Assembly (NCBI GenBank): GCA_951812775.1 | Contig: OX638326.1 | Location: 880,335-944,334, forward strand | Source: an uncultured Alphaproteobacteria bacterium | GTDB taxonomy: Bacteria; Pseudomonadota; Alphaproteobacteria; MPNO01; UBA2964 | Direction: 5' to 3' | DNA: 64,000 nucleotides | In this document: positions 9,542 to 17,732 of the stretch, piece by piece | Layout of the letters: every line of letters starts with the position of its first letter | Position numbering within the stretch: the stretch's first letter is position 1 | Notes under the pieces: model-generated | Database searches by the model: none | What the model saw: only the letters and a program-made list of their open reading frames with translations | What the model was told of the DNA's origin: nothing | Made by a program: the position numbers and the translations under genes

Positions 9542-9973
9542 TTACCCGACGACTTCAACCAGCTCTATATCAAACACAAGATCTTGACCGGCGAGGGGGT
9601 GATTGCCATCAAGAGTTACGGTCTCATCGTTCATTTCAATGACGACAAAAACCATATCCTGTCCATTTGGTGCCGTGGCCTGAAGCTGGCCGCCAACCGT
9701 TAATTCAACTTCTGGCGGAATGACTGAGCCTTCGACTGTCTGAATCGCCTCGTCGACGCGGGGCCCGCAAGCGTTTTCAACTGCAATTTCGACCGTTGCC
9801 TTATCGCCAACATTCATGCCCACGACCGAGGCCTCAAGTTCAGGGATAATGTTCTTTTCGCCAATTTTGAACTCCAAAGGGTCACGACCTTCGGACGAAT
9901 CGAAAATGGACCCATCAGTCAGTTTTCCGGAATAGTGAATCTTAACGGTATCACCGTCATTGGCCTGCGCCAT
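9542..9973 (-). CDS. FKBP-type peptidyl-prolyl isomerase, SlyD-like
   Basis: The 143-residue protein would catalyse proline cis-trans isomerisation and chaperone folding in the cytoplasm. It opens with DTVKIHYSGKLTDGSIFDSS, the FKBP strand pair, followed by PLEFKIGEKNIIPELEASVVGM and the SlyD-type insert-in-flap region, and ends NHPLAGQDLVFDIELVEVVG, the FKBP C-terminal strand typical of SlyD. The His-rich metal-binding tail of E. coli SlyD is absent. ATG 9973 is preferred over an upstream in-frame codon at 10006 because GGAGA lies at a good distance. It is separately transcribed from neighbours as far as spacing shows. Confidence 0.88.
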   Translation of the reverse strand: MAQANDGDTVKIHYSGKLTDGSIFDSSEGRDPLEFKIGEKNIIPELEASVVGMNVGDKATVEIAVENACGPRVDEAIQTVEGSVIPPEVELTVGGQLQATAPNGQDMVFVVIEMNDETVTLDGNHPLAGQDLVFDIELVEVVG

Positions 9974-10175
9974 GGTATGTCTCCTTTCTTCCCGATGCAT
10001 GCGCATCTTGGTGAACTGGCGACATACCGAGCTGTGGTCGGTCGACAGAAATTAATGCAGGCGCACCCTCAGTTACCAACCTGATGATGTCAACTCGTTT
10101 CCGCTGATTTGAAGCAATTGCCGATCTAAAATCTTCCTATAAACTATTGTCATATCATTTCTTTGGAGATCACGA

Positions 10176-12494
10176 ATGACGCGCTATTCGATCAGCCAAC
10201 CTGTAACCCAGGTTGAAGCACCGCGTTTGCTAAAAGGCGAAGGCCACTATACCGACGACGTAAAACTACCTTTTGAATGCCACGTGGTATTTCTGCGCTC
10301 TCCTCATGCGCACGCCAACATTGTTTCCATCAACACGGGGGCCGCCAAACAGCAGCCCGGCGTCATCGATATTTTCACTGGTGACGATTGCGCAGAGGAC
10401 CATGTCGGCCCGGTCGCAGGCAACGCACCACCCAAACGGAGCGACGGAAGTCCGGGGTTTCGTCCCATACGCGAGCCCATGGCACGCACCCGTATCACTC
10501 ATGTTGGACAGTTGGTTGCGATGGTTATCTGCGAGACGATCAACCAAGGCAAAGATGCAGCCGAAGCCATTGAGGTGGAATATGAAATTCTGCCTGCAGT
10601 GATCGATCCTGTCGCTAACAGGCAACCCGACGCACCGCACCTCTACGAAGGTGGCTCAAACAACGAAGCCTTCACGTCCCAAAAGGGAGACGCGGAAGCA
10701 ACCGAAGCAGCGCTCGCGGCGGCACCACATACTGTCAAAGAGACCATGCCTATAACGCGGGTTGCGGCAAATACGATGGAACCCCGTGCTGTCGTTGCCA
10801 GTTATGACCCCGGCCGGGAACATTTTACGGTTTATGCCTGTCAGCAACGCCCATTTGTCTGGCGAAATATGATGACCAAAAAGATGTTCAACATCGAAGA
10901 AAACCAGATGACTGTGATCGCTGGCGATGTCGGCGGGTCATTTGGCATGAAGGGAGGACTGACACCGGAAGTACCTCTCGCCGCTTGGGCGGCAAAACGC
11001 GTTGGTCGCCCGGTGAAATGGGTCTGTGAACGCAGCGAAGGCCATATTTCAGATGATCAGGCCCGCGACGTAACTATTTCAGGTGAACTTGGTTTCGATG
11101 ATGAAGGTAAATTTCTGGCCTATCGTGCCAAGGCCAACGCCAATGTCGGCGCCTTCCTGTCCATGAACGGCTTTGGAACCCCCAACGGGGCCGCAAGCTA
11201 TCTCTGCAGTACCTATGACATGCCAACAGTGCATGGACATTCCACGGCGACTTTCACCAATACCGTGCCAATGGCTAATTACCGGGGCCCATCGGGGACG
11301 CCGGGCAGTTATGTTCTGGAGCGGTTGATCGATCTCGCCGCAAAAAAACTCGACCTCGATCCTTCGGAAATTCGTCGCCGTAATTACATTCCGGCGGATG
11401 CCATGCCAGCGAAGCTGCCTAATGGTCAAACCTACGATTGCGGTGAGTTCGAAATCGTTATGGATAAATGCCTTGAGCTGGCGGAATATGACAAAATTGC
11501 CGAGAGACGGGCTGATGCCGAGGCCAGAGGCATGCTCTATGGCGTTGGCGTATCATCGAGCGTCGACCCGTCGGGCAGCCCCGCCCCCGAAGCGGCTGAG
11601 CTTCGTTTTGATCCCGGCGGTACTGTCACCGTAATGACAGCCTCTACAGCTGGTGGACAGAGCCATGCGACGATCTATACGCAGATCGTTTCCGAAACTT
11701 TGGGCATTGATGCTGAAAAAGTACGCGTAGTCGAAGGCGATACCAGCCAGCATAGTTTTGGGTCAGGCACTGGTGCCGCGCGTACAGCAACGATCTGTGG
11801 CAATGTCGTTCTTCTTGCGGCAGAGAAAACCCGAGAGAAAGCAAAGAAGATCGCAGCGCATATGCTGGAAGCCGCCGATGACGATATCGAGTTTGACAAT
11901 GGTGAGTTTAAGGTCGCGGGCACTGATCGAAGCGTGTCGCTTGCTGACATTATAGATGTTGCTTTTGAGCCCAAAAAAGTCCCGCCCGGCATGGAGTTTG
12001 GTCTCTATGAAACCGCCAGCTGGTCACCTGAGACCACGAATATCCCCAATACCTATCATGTCTGCGAAATGGAAATTGATCCCGAGACAGGCACCAACCA
12101 GATCGTCCGGTACGCCGCTGTCCACGATGTCGGCGTTGAATTGAATCCGGTTTTGGTGGACGGGCAGGTCATTGGCGGAATCGCACAAGGTGCGGGTCAA
12201 GCATTGATGGAAGAAATGGTTTACGATTCAGACGGCCAAGTCGTCACAGGCTCCTTCATGGACTATTGCATGCCGCGGGCCTCTGACTTTTGCGAATTCA
12301 AACTTGATCGACACCCGGTTCCAACAGCGACAAACCCGCTCGGCGTAAAAGGGGCAGGAGAAGGTGGCACAGTCGGCGCACTGGCCGCCGTCATGAATGC
12401 TATCAATGACGCGCTGGAACCACTTGGTGTGCATAATTTGACAATGCCCGCGACACCTCAACGGGTGTGGAAGGCCATTCAGGAAGCGAGTTGA
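10176..12494 (+). CDS. molybdopterin-dependent dehydrogenase large subunit (xanthine dehydrogenase / CoxL family)
   Basis: The 772-residue protein matches the large, molybdenum-cofactor-binding subunit of aldehyde oxidase/CO dehydrogenase-type hydroxylases. It has the N-terminal a/b hammerhead domain (EAPRLLKGEGHYTDD), GDVGGSFGMKGG at about 249-260, NYRGPSG at 369-375 where the active-site loop sits, and GAGEGG near 726-731 holding the catalytic glutamate. The loop is not the AYRCSFR of true CO dehydrogenase, so the substrate is probably an aldehyde or N-heterocycle. The FAD and 2Fe-2S subunits that normally complete the enzyme are not adjacent: upstream is SlyD, downstream a convergent MFS gene whose stop lies within two bases. 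The partner subunits must be encoded elsewhere. Confidence 0.85.
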   Translation: MTRYSISQPVTQVEAPRLLKGEGHYTDDVKLPFECHVVFLRSPHAHANIVSINTGAAKQQPGVIDIFTGDDCAEDHVGPVAGNAPPKRSDGSPGFRPIREPMARTRITHVGQLVAMVICETINQGKDAAEAIEVEYEILPAVIDPVANRQPDAPHLYEGGSNNEAFTSQKGDAEATEAALAAAPHTVKETMPITRVAANTMEPRAVVASYDPGREHFTVYACQQRPFVWRNMMTKKMFNIEENQMTVIAGDVGGSFGMKGGLTPEVPLAAWAAKRVGRPVKWVCERSEGHISDDQARDVTISGELGFDDEGKFLAYRAKANANVGAFLSMNGFGTPNGAASYLCSTYDMPTVHGHSTATFTNTVPMANYRGPSGTPGSYVLERLIDLAAKKLDLDPSEIRRRNYIPADAMPAKLPNGQTYDCGEFEIVMDKCLELAEYDKIAERRADAEARGMLYGVGVSSSVDPSGSPAPEAAELRFDPGGTVTVMTASTAGGQSHATIYTQIVSETLGIDAEKVRVVEGDTSQHSFGSGTGAARTATICGNVVLLAAEKTREKAKKIAAHMLEAADDDIEFDNGEFKVAGTDRSVSLADIIDVAFEPKKVPPGMEFGLYETASWSPETTNIPNTYHVCEMEIDPETGTNQIVRYAAVHDVGVELNPVLVDGQVIGGIAQGAGQALMEEMVYDSDGQVVTGSFMDYCMPRASDFCEFKLDRHPVPTATNPLGVKGAGEGGTVGALAAVMNAINDALEPLGVHNLTMPATPQRVWKAIQEAS

Positions 12495-12495
12495 T

Positions 12496-13740
12496 TCAGG
12501 CGCGGACCAGCCGACCAGGCAGCACATCGCGAAGACGATAAATCAAGTAGATCACGAGAACCACGTTCGCGGCATTAAAGGCAGCACCAACGAGGAACGG
12601 GGCCGTGTATGATTTGGTAAGATCGAACAGATACCCGCCCATCCAACCGCCAACTCCCATCGCCAAAGCACCGACAAAGAAAACAATCCCCGTCCTGCGG
12701 CCAATTTCCCCAATCGGCAGATGATCCCGTATCGCGATAGTATAAACTGGAAAGAGCCCGCCATAACCGAGGCCAAACAGGGCTGCCACGACATAAAGCG
12801 CCCAAAGTTCATGGGTTATTGTGAAAACCGTCAGCATGACTGTCTGCGCGACGGAGAATATGAGAAGCGCCCGCATGCCGCCCCAACGATCTGACAAAAG
12901 ACCAAGGACGACGGCACGGCTAATAAACGCGCATAGCAGCATTACAGATTGCACCTCGACAGCACTTTGAATGGGGAAACCACGATCCGTCACGAAGGAT
13001 ACGAGATGACCAAGTGGCAGCGCCATGGCGATACAGCACCCGAAGATCGCAAAACACAGCCCGTACTGGATACCAGTATTTGAGATTGGAGAAACCGGTT
13101 TTCCAGAATAGGTGCTTTTGGTACCGGTCGGCTTTGGCAGCAGGGGTTTGGGCGGTTGCGGTTTGTGCCGCACGACCAGACATAACGGGAGCATGACGCA
13201 CAGCGCGAACACGCCGTACCAGAAAAACATATCCCGCCAGCCAATCTCGATCATCACATAACCAAACACCGGCAACCAAACGATGCCTGCCAATGCCTGA
13301 CCGCTGGAAACTATACCGACCGCTTTTCCGCGATGTTCAGAATACCAGCGCGCGATATTCGCAAGCACTGGCGCTGCAAGAGCCCCCTGCCCTGATAGGC
13401 CAAACATGATGAGATAAATTGCGTATAGCTGCCATGCGGTGCTGATCTCACTCACAAGCGTTGCGCCCGCGCTCAACATGACAGTGGCCAGCACAGCAGG
13501 AACGCCGAATCCCCATCGATCGACAATCCGTCCCATAATGAGGCCGCCAAAGCCCGACCCGACAAATTGCAGTGAAAACGCCAATGAAGGCACTTCTCGC
13601 GGCCAGCCGAAATCAGTTACCATATCTTTGAGCGCGACAACGATCATGAACATTGCACCGCCGGTAATAAACAGCATGGATACCGAGCCAATTAAAACGA
13701 GGGTACGTCGGCGTGCGGCTTTGGGGTCTTGCTCAGCCAT
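12496..13740 (-). CDS. MFS transporter, oxalate/formate-antiporter-like
   Basis: The 414-residue protein has about twelve hydrophobic helices in two halves separated by a polar central loop (RHKPQPPKPLLPKPTGTKST, near residue 195). The first half carries the MFS loop-2/3 pattern GLIMGRIVDRWG. Overall it resembles the carboxylate-transporting OFA/monocarboxylate group, so an organic acid is the likely substrate, but this is inference. It is convergent with the molybdopterin dehydrogenase and ends within two bases of it; the pair may therefore share a terminator region rather than a promoter. The start is ATG 13740. Confidence 0.8.
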   Translation of the reverse strand: MAEQDPKAARRRTLVLIGSVSMLFITGGAMFMIVVALKDMVTDFGWPREVPSLAFSLQFVGSGFGGLIMGRIVDRWGFGVPAVLATVMLSAGATLVSEISTAWQLYAIYLIMFGLSGQGALAAPVLANIARWYSEHRGKAVGIVSSGQALAGIVWLPVFGYVMIEIGWRDMFFWYGVFALCVMLPLCLVVRHKPQPPKPLLPKPTGTKSTYSGKPVSPISNTGIQYGLCFAIFGCCIAMALPLGHLVSFVTDRGFPIQSAVEVQSVMLLCAFISRAVVLGLLSDRWGGMRALLIFSVAQTVMLTVFTITHELWALYVVAALFGLGYGGLFPVYTIAIRDHLPIGEIGRRTGIVFFVGALAMGVGGWMGGYLFDLTKSYTAPFLVGAAFNAANVVLVIYLIYRLRDVLPGRLVRA

Positions 13741-13898
13741 AAATCTCTATATTTAAGGAATGAATATCCAGTGAAACGCTGTGTGCCCTTTTCAGGTGAG
13801 TCAAACCAGTGAAGAACGCAACTATCTTCCTCCTCTTGACCACCGATGATCTAGGCGCGAAAAACATCTCACACCAACAAATTCAAAGGTAGGCCAAA

Positions 13899-14753
13899 AT
13901 GCCCATAGGACCAGATGAAAACACCCCCAGCCGTAACCGCCTCGAAGGCAAGGTCGCCATTGTGACGGGCGCGGGTTCCATCGGAGATGGCTGGGGCAAT
14001 GGCAAGGCGGCCGCCTTTGTCTACGCCAAGGAAGGCGCCAAAACCTTTTGCGTCGATTTTCGCCTCGAGGCAGCAGAGGAAACTGTTAAACAGATTGAAG
14101 AAGCGGGTGGCGAAGCAATGGCCTATGCCGCAGACGTCACCGATGAGGATGCGGTGCAGGCAATGGTTGATGCCTGCGTGGAAGCCTGGGGTCGGATCGA
14201 TATTTTGCACAATAATGTCGGGGGCCAGGGCGTTGGACGGAGTCTCGATACGATTACCGTGGATGACTGGGACGCCACTTTTGCCCGTAACGTGACATCG
14301 GCAATGCTGACCTGCCGGGCGGCCGTTCCTATTATGGAAAAGCAACAAGACGGTTCGATTATCAACATCTCTTCGATTGCAGCGCTACGGCATCTCAACG
14401 CCAATACGGCGGTTTATTCTTCAACCAAGGGGGCGATGATCGAATTTACCAAGAACATCGCGATCCAACATGCCCGCTCCGGTATTCGCGCAAACTGTAT
14501 ATGCCCGGGCTATATCGACACACCGTTTATTCGTCGACTGGTCAATGGCAAGCCTTCCTACACTTACAAGGGATACACCTCAGCAGAAGAGTACGCTGCT
14601 GCGCGGAACGAGATCATTCCATCCGGACGCATGGGTACCGGATTCGATGTAGCCTATGCCGCCCTGTTCCTGGCATCTGACGAATCCACTCACATTACGG
14701 GAACACACTTCCCCGTCGATGGCGGCGTGACACAGATTTGCCCTGGCGTATAG
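13899..14753 (+). CDS. short-chain dehydrogenase/reductase (SDR)
   Basis: A classical SDR of 284 residues: KVAIVTGAGSIGDGWGNGKA at about 18-37 is the NAD(P) site, with an unusually long insertion in the TGxxxGxG loop; NNVGG follows near 105; the catalytic set is Ser in ISSIAAL, then YSSTKG with Tyr and Lys at about 171-175. The end HITGTHFPVDGG is the usual SDR finish. An Asp after strand 2 (VDFR) suggests NAD. The substrate is unknown. It is followed 18 bases later by a strong bidirectional terminator. Confidence 0.85.
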   Translation: MPIGPDENTPSRNRLEGKVAIVTGAGSIGDGWGNGKAAAFVYAKEGAKTFCVDFRLEAAEETVKQIEEAGGEAMAYAADVTDEDAVQAMVDACVEAWGRIDILHNNVGGQGVGRSLDTITVDDWDATFARNVTSAMLTCRAAVPIMEKQQDGSIINISSIAALRHLNANTAVYSSTKGAMIEFTKNIAIQHARSGIRANCICPGYIDTPFIRRLVNGKPSYTYKGYTSAEEYAAARNEIIPSGRMGTGFDVAYAALFLASDESTHITGTHFPVDGGVTQICPGV

Positions 14754-14771
14754 AAAATATTGCGCGCAACA

Positions 14772-14800
14772 AAAAAGGGCCGGTAATCCCGGCCCTTTTT
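14772..14800. terminator. bidirectional rho-independent terminator
   Basis: AAAAAGGGCCGG at 14772-14783 pairs perfectly over 12 bases with CCGGCCCTTTTT at 14789-14800 around a five-base loop. With a T tract on one side and an A tract on the other it can end the SDR transcript from the left and the minus-strand cupin-fold operon from the right. Confidence 0.9.
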
Positions 14801-14819
14801 ATGTAGAACAACCGATTGT

Positions 14820-15326
14820 TTAAGCAGCGATCTCGTACTTATCGCGCTTAACACCGATGAGATTCTGACCTTCGACACGGATCAGCCGGGTATCATCTTC
14901 CCGCCTTGGTGAATGCAGATCGCCTTCAAGATAAAGGTGCGCATCGCCCGGCTTCAAAGAATAATCCCGAACTTTCCGAACCTTGCCCGGATTACCTTCG
15001 GCAGGTTTTTCGACGCATTCCCATTCGGTCATAATGGTTTCACCTACTGCCTGGCCATAAATTGCCCAGCTGGGACCGTGATCATGCGGATTGCTGCCTT
15101 TTGCACCATTGTAGCTATGCGCCAGAATGCAGAATTTGAACTCTGGGTCTTCGTAAAGAAGATGACGTTCTTTCTGACCCGGGTTTTCAAAATGCTCTGC
15201 GACAAAGTTAGCATCGGCGCAAGCTCTTGAAATAAAACCACGAACCTTTTCGCGGCCCGCAGGACCGGCATCCGCGGCCATTGCCGCGTGACAATCTGCT
15301 GAAAGCTGTTCAAGCGTATAAGCCAT
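14820..15326 (-). CDS. COG5553-type cupin-fold metalloprotein, paralogue A
   Basis: A 168-residue protein of the predicted double-stranded beta-helix metalloenzyme family, distantly like cysteine dioxygenase. Visible features are MAYTLEQL at the start, NPHDHGPSWAIYGQAVGET with the HxH metal ligands near residue 80, GDAHLYLEGDLHSPRRE with a third His pair near 125-139, and a conserved RLIRVEGQNLIGVKR end. The function is not established. It is the second member of a tandem pair (see 15400-15903); the two share the same motifs throughout and arose by duplication. ATG 15326 follows AAGGAGGAGAT, a strong ribosome-binding site. Confidence 0.75.
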   Translation of the reverse strand: MAYTLEQLSADCHAAMAADAGPAGREKVRGFISRACADANFVAEHFENPGQKERHLLYEDPEFKFCILAHSYNGAKGSNPHDHGPSWAIYGQAVGETIMTEWECVEKPAEGNPGKVRKVRDYSLKPGDAHLYLEGDLHSPRREDDTRLIRVEGQNLIGVKRDKYEIAA

Positions 15327-15367
15327 AACAATCTCCTCCTTCTAAAACGTTGCAACGATTATGCCAC

Positions 15368-15389
15368 GCTCTTCCCATCGGGGAAGAGC
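15368..15389 (-). terminator. hairpin between the two cupin-fold paralogues
   Basis: GCTCTTCCC at 15368-15376 pairs with GGGAAGAGC at 15381-15389 around a four-base loop. On the minus strand no T run follows, so it is more likely an attenuator or mRNA-stabilising hairpin than a full terminator. Confidence 0.4.
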
Positions 15390-15399
15390 AAAATTCATC

Positions 15400-15903
15400 T
15401 TAGGCGGCAGCCTCATATCGAGGTCGCCGTACGCCATAAAGATTCATTCCTTCTACACGGATCATACGGACCTCATGTTCGCGGCGCGAGGAATGCAAAT
15501 CTCCTTCGTTATAGAGATGAGCGGTCCCCGTTGGCAGTTCATATGATTTAACCTTTACGACTTTACCCGGAGTCTTACCTTCGGGTTCTTCAACGCAATG
15601 CCAGTCTGTCATCTCGGTAATCCCGGCAGCGATACCATAGATTGCCCAGGTCAGACCGTGGCCATGCGGAAGACCTGTCTCAGGTGCCGCAACGTGAACG
15701 AAGATACAGAAATCAAACTCCTCATCCTCGTAAAGAACCTGTCTTGGGACATCATTGTCAGGGCCAAGATGTTCAGCGACGAAGTCGTCATCCTGACAGG
15801 CTTTTTCAACAATCTGGCGTACGGCGTGTCGCCCCACCGCACCGCGATCTTCTGAGAGTGCGCCACGACAATCCTTCACCATTTGATCAAGCGTGTAAGC
15901 CAT
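15400..15903 (-). CDS. COG5553-type cupin-fold metalloprotein, paralogue B
   Basis: A 167-residue paralogue of the next gene downstream, with the same MAYTLDQM start, a GLPHGHGLTWAIYGIAAG motif in place of NPHDHGPSW (keeping two His), GTAHLYNEGDLHSSRRE and a closing RMIRVEGMNLYGVRR. The family is predicted to bind a metal in a beta-barrel; the substrate is unknown. It starts at ATG 15903 with AGGAGGTCACCTT ahead. A 52-codon ORF lies just upstream on the same strand, and a DUF4197 gene before that, so all four may be co-transcribed. Confidence 0.75.
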   Translation of the reverse strand: MAYTLDQMVKDCRGALSEDRGAVGRHAVRQIVEKACQDDDFVAEHLGPDNDVPRQVLYEDEEFDFCIFVHVAAPETGLPHGHGLTWAIYGIAAGITEMTDWHCVEEPEGKTPGKVVKVKSYELPTGTAHLYNEGDLHSSRREHEVRMIRVEGMNLYGVRRPRYEAAA

Positions 15904-15922
15904 AAGGTGACCTCCTTTCCTA

Positions 15923-16081
15923 TTAGGGAGCAGACATATTCTTGAGCGTCAGCTCGGCATCCTCAATCGCCAACTGAACCAACGGGTCCTCGATATTCAT
16001 TCCCCGTAGTTCTTTTAAGAACTTTTCATACTCAGCGCGCCCACCGCCTATCTGTGGCGACAAAAGACAGGCTTCCGCCAT
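15923..16081 (-). CDS. possible 52-residue small protein
   Basis: An ATG at 16081, two bases beyond the DUF4197 stop, opens a frame of 52 codons ending at TAA 15923-15925. The peptide is MAEACLLSPQIGGGRAEYEK followed by an acidic, probably helical tail (MNIEDPLVQLAIEDAELTLK). Its composition is protein-like and it fills the gap between two genes of the same strand, but it has no clear ribosome-binding site; translational coupling to the upstream stop would be needed. I do not recognise a family. Confidence 0.4.
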   Translation of the reverse strand: MAEACLLSPQIGGGRAEYEKFLKELRGMNIEDPLVQLAIEDAELTLKNMSAP

Positions 16082-16082
16082 A

Positions 16083-16832
16083 TCAGCAATTAAAAACCTT
16101 TTTCAGCAACTCGATCGTGCGCTTGGCGGGGTTTTCGCGAATAGCGGCTTCTTCCCGCCCGAGATACAAAAACACGCCGGCAATCGCTTTCTCGAGGACA
16201 TAGCCCGTCAAATTGGCCTTGGCATCCGGCACAAAGGGGATCGATTTATACTGACCGATCATTTTGTCATAGGACGCGATGGCGCCGACCTGCGAAAGCT
16301 GACTATTCACAATGGGTTTCATTTCACCCATCAGCGGCGCTGACATCTTGCTCCTGAAATATTGCGTCGCTGAATCCTTGGGACCATTCAAAATCGCCTT
16401 GGCATCATCAATGGTCATTTGCTGGATCGCATTGCCAAATAATTTGCTGGCTTTGGGAACCGCCGCTTCCGCCGCCCGGTTAAGACGCAGATCAAGATCA
16501 TCCGTCAGGCTCCCCATACCCACCTTGTTGAGCATTGACTGAACTGTCTTAAGATAACCCGGCAGAGGAATATGGACATCCGAGGCTTTATTAAACCCGT
16601 CCGCACGACCCAGCGTGCTCACGACTCGCTCACTTCCGACCCGCAGGGCGTCTTTCAAACCTCCGGCGATTTCGCCAACCGATAAGGCGGTAGCGCTTGA
16701 TCCTGAATTCCCACCGAGGCCTTTTAAAAGGTCCCGACCTTTATCGAGAAAACTCTGTGAAATCGCTGGTGATGCGGCCACCACAATCGCGACGGCGATA
16801 CCGCCCAATCCAACCCGAGAAACAATTTTCAT
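16083..16832 (-). CDS. DUF4197 domain-containing exported protein
   Basis: The protein starts at ATG 16832 with CAGGGA ahead; an in-frame start 11 codons earlier lacks such a site. A signal peptide (GGIAVAIVVAASPAISQ) is followed by the DUF4197 domain: ALSVGEIAGGLKDALRVGSE, HIPLPGYLKTVQSMLNKVGM, MTIDDAKAILNGPKDSATQY and a closing AIAGVFLYLGREEAAIRENP. The family is a common periplasmic all-helical protein of unknown function in proteobacteria. It is the first gene of a minus-strand run that ends in the terminator at 14772-14800. Confidence 0.85.
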   Translation of the reverse strand: MKIVSRVGLGGIAVAIVVAASPAISQSFLDKGRDLLKGLGGNSGSSATALSVGEIAGGLKDALRVGSERVVSTLGRADGFNKASDVHIPLPGYLKTVQSMLNKVGMGSLTDDLDLRLNRAAEAAVPKASKLFGNAIQQMTIDDAKAILNGPKDSATQYFRSKMSAPLMGEMKPIVNSQLSQVGAIASYDKMIGQYKSIPFVPDAKANLTGYVLEKAIAGVFLYLGREEAAIRENPAKRTIELLKKVFNC

Positions 16833-16918
16833 AACAAATCCCTGAACGTAATTCGACATCCCCATGCCTGATGACAGGCTCGCAAATCACATCAGGAAAC
16901 GCAATGGAAATAGGCTGG

Positions 16919-17728
16919 TTATTCGGCTTCGGAAAGAAGGTTTTCGAGGAGCGCGTTAAATCGTTCCGGATATTCCAGATAAATCATATGGCCGATATCG
17001 GCGATATTTTCGTGGCGAATGCCGGGCATTTCCTTAGCGATATCCTAAACCATTTTTTGTGCCGCTGTGCGGTCGTGTTCACCGGACACAATCATCGACG
17101 GGACTCTGGGTTTGCTGGTCCATTCAAAAATATTGGCGTGTTTCAGCGATCGGAACTGGCGCAAATACCCGGCCTGCGGCATCGCCGCCGTCAGCTTTAT
17201 CCCCTTGGCCAGGACATCAGCCGCAGCATTGGGGGCGCAAGAGCGCGGCACATGGTGCGCAGCATATTCCGACATCCCCATTTTCTCGACCTGCGCCAAT
17301 CGCTCTTTGATGTCTTTCTCACGATCTCCGGGTTTATCAACCCCGCCGCCGACCACCGGCTGCGCTAACGTCAAAGATAGAACCCTGTCTGGAAATGCGC
17401 GGTGAAAGGCCGTGACCATGATGCCGCCATAGGAATGCCCAACGAGATGTGCTTTTTCGATCCCATGGGCGTCAAGAAAGCCTGCCATCGCCATGGCATA
17501 ATCAGCAACCGATGGAAGATCGGTATCAAAGTCAGTTGACTTGCCATAGCCCGGCGCATCCCAGCCAATCACCCGATATCGATCCGAAAAATGTTCGTAC
17601 TGGGTTTCCCAGTTTACCGATCCACAGCCCATACCATGAACAAAGAACAGGACATCGCCCTCCCCTTGCTCACGATAGGAAATTCGATATTCGCTGGTTT
17701 GGATTTCCTGAAGATCGGGCAACGCCAT
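16919..17728 (-). pseudogene. alpha/beta hydrolase with in-frame TAG before the catalytic histidine
   Basis: From ATG 17728 the frame encodes an alpha/beta-hydrolase: oxyanion HGMGCGSVNW near residue 40, DAPGYGKS, nucleophile elbow GHSYGG at about 98-103, and a HDRT acid region near 220. At codon 228 (17045-17047) there is a TAG, but the same frame continues DIAKEMPGIRHENI, then IGHMIYLEYPERF with the expected catalytic His near 245, to TAA at 16919-16921. A one-base change in AAG, GAG or CAG would explain it. As written, the 227-residue product lacks the triad His. It starts four bases after the stop of the CoxL-CoxG fusion, so they form an operon. Confidence 0.8.
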
Positions 17729-17732
17729 CGCG

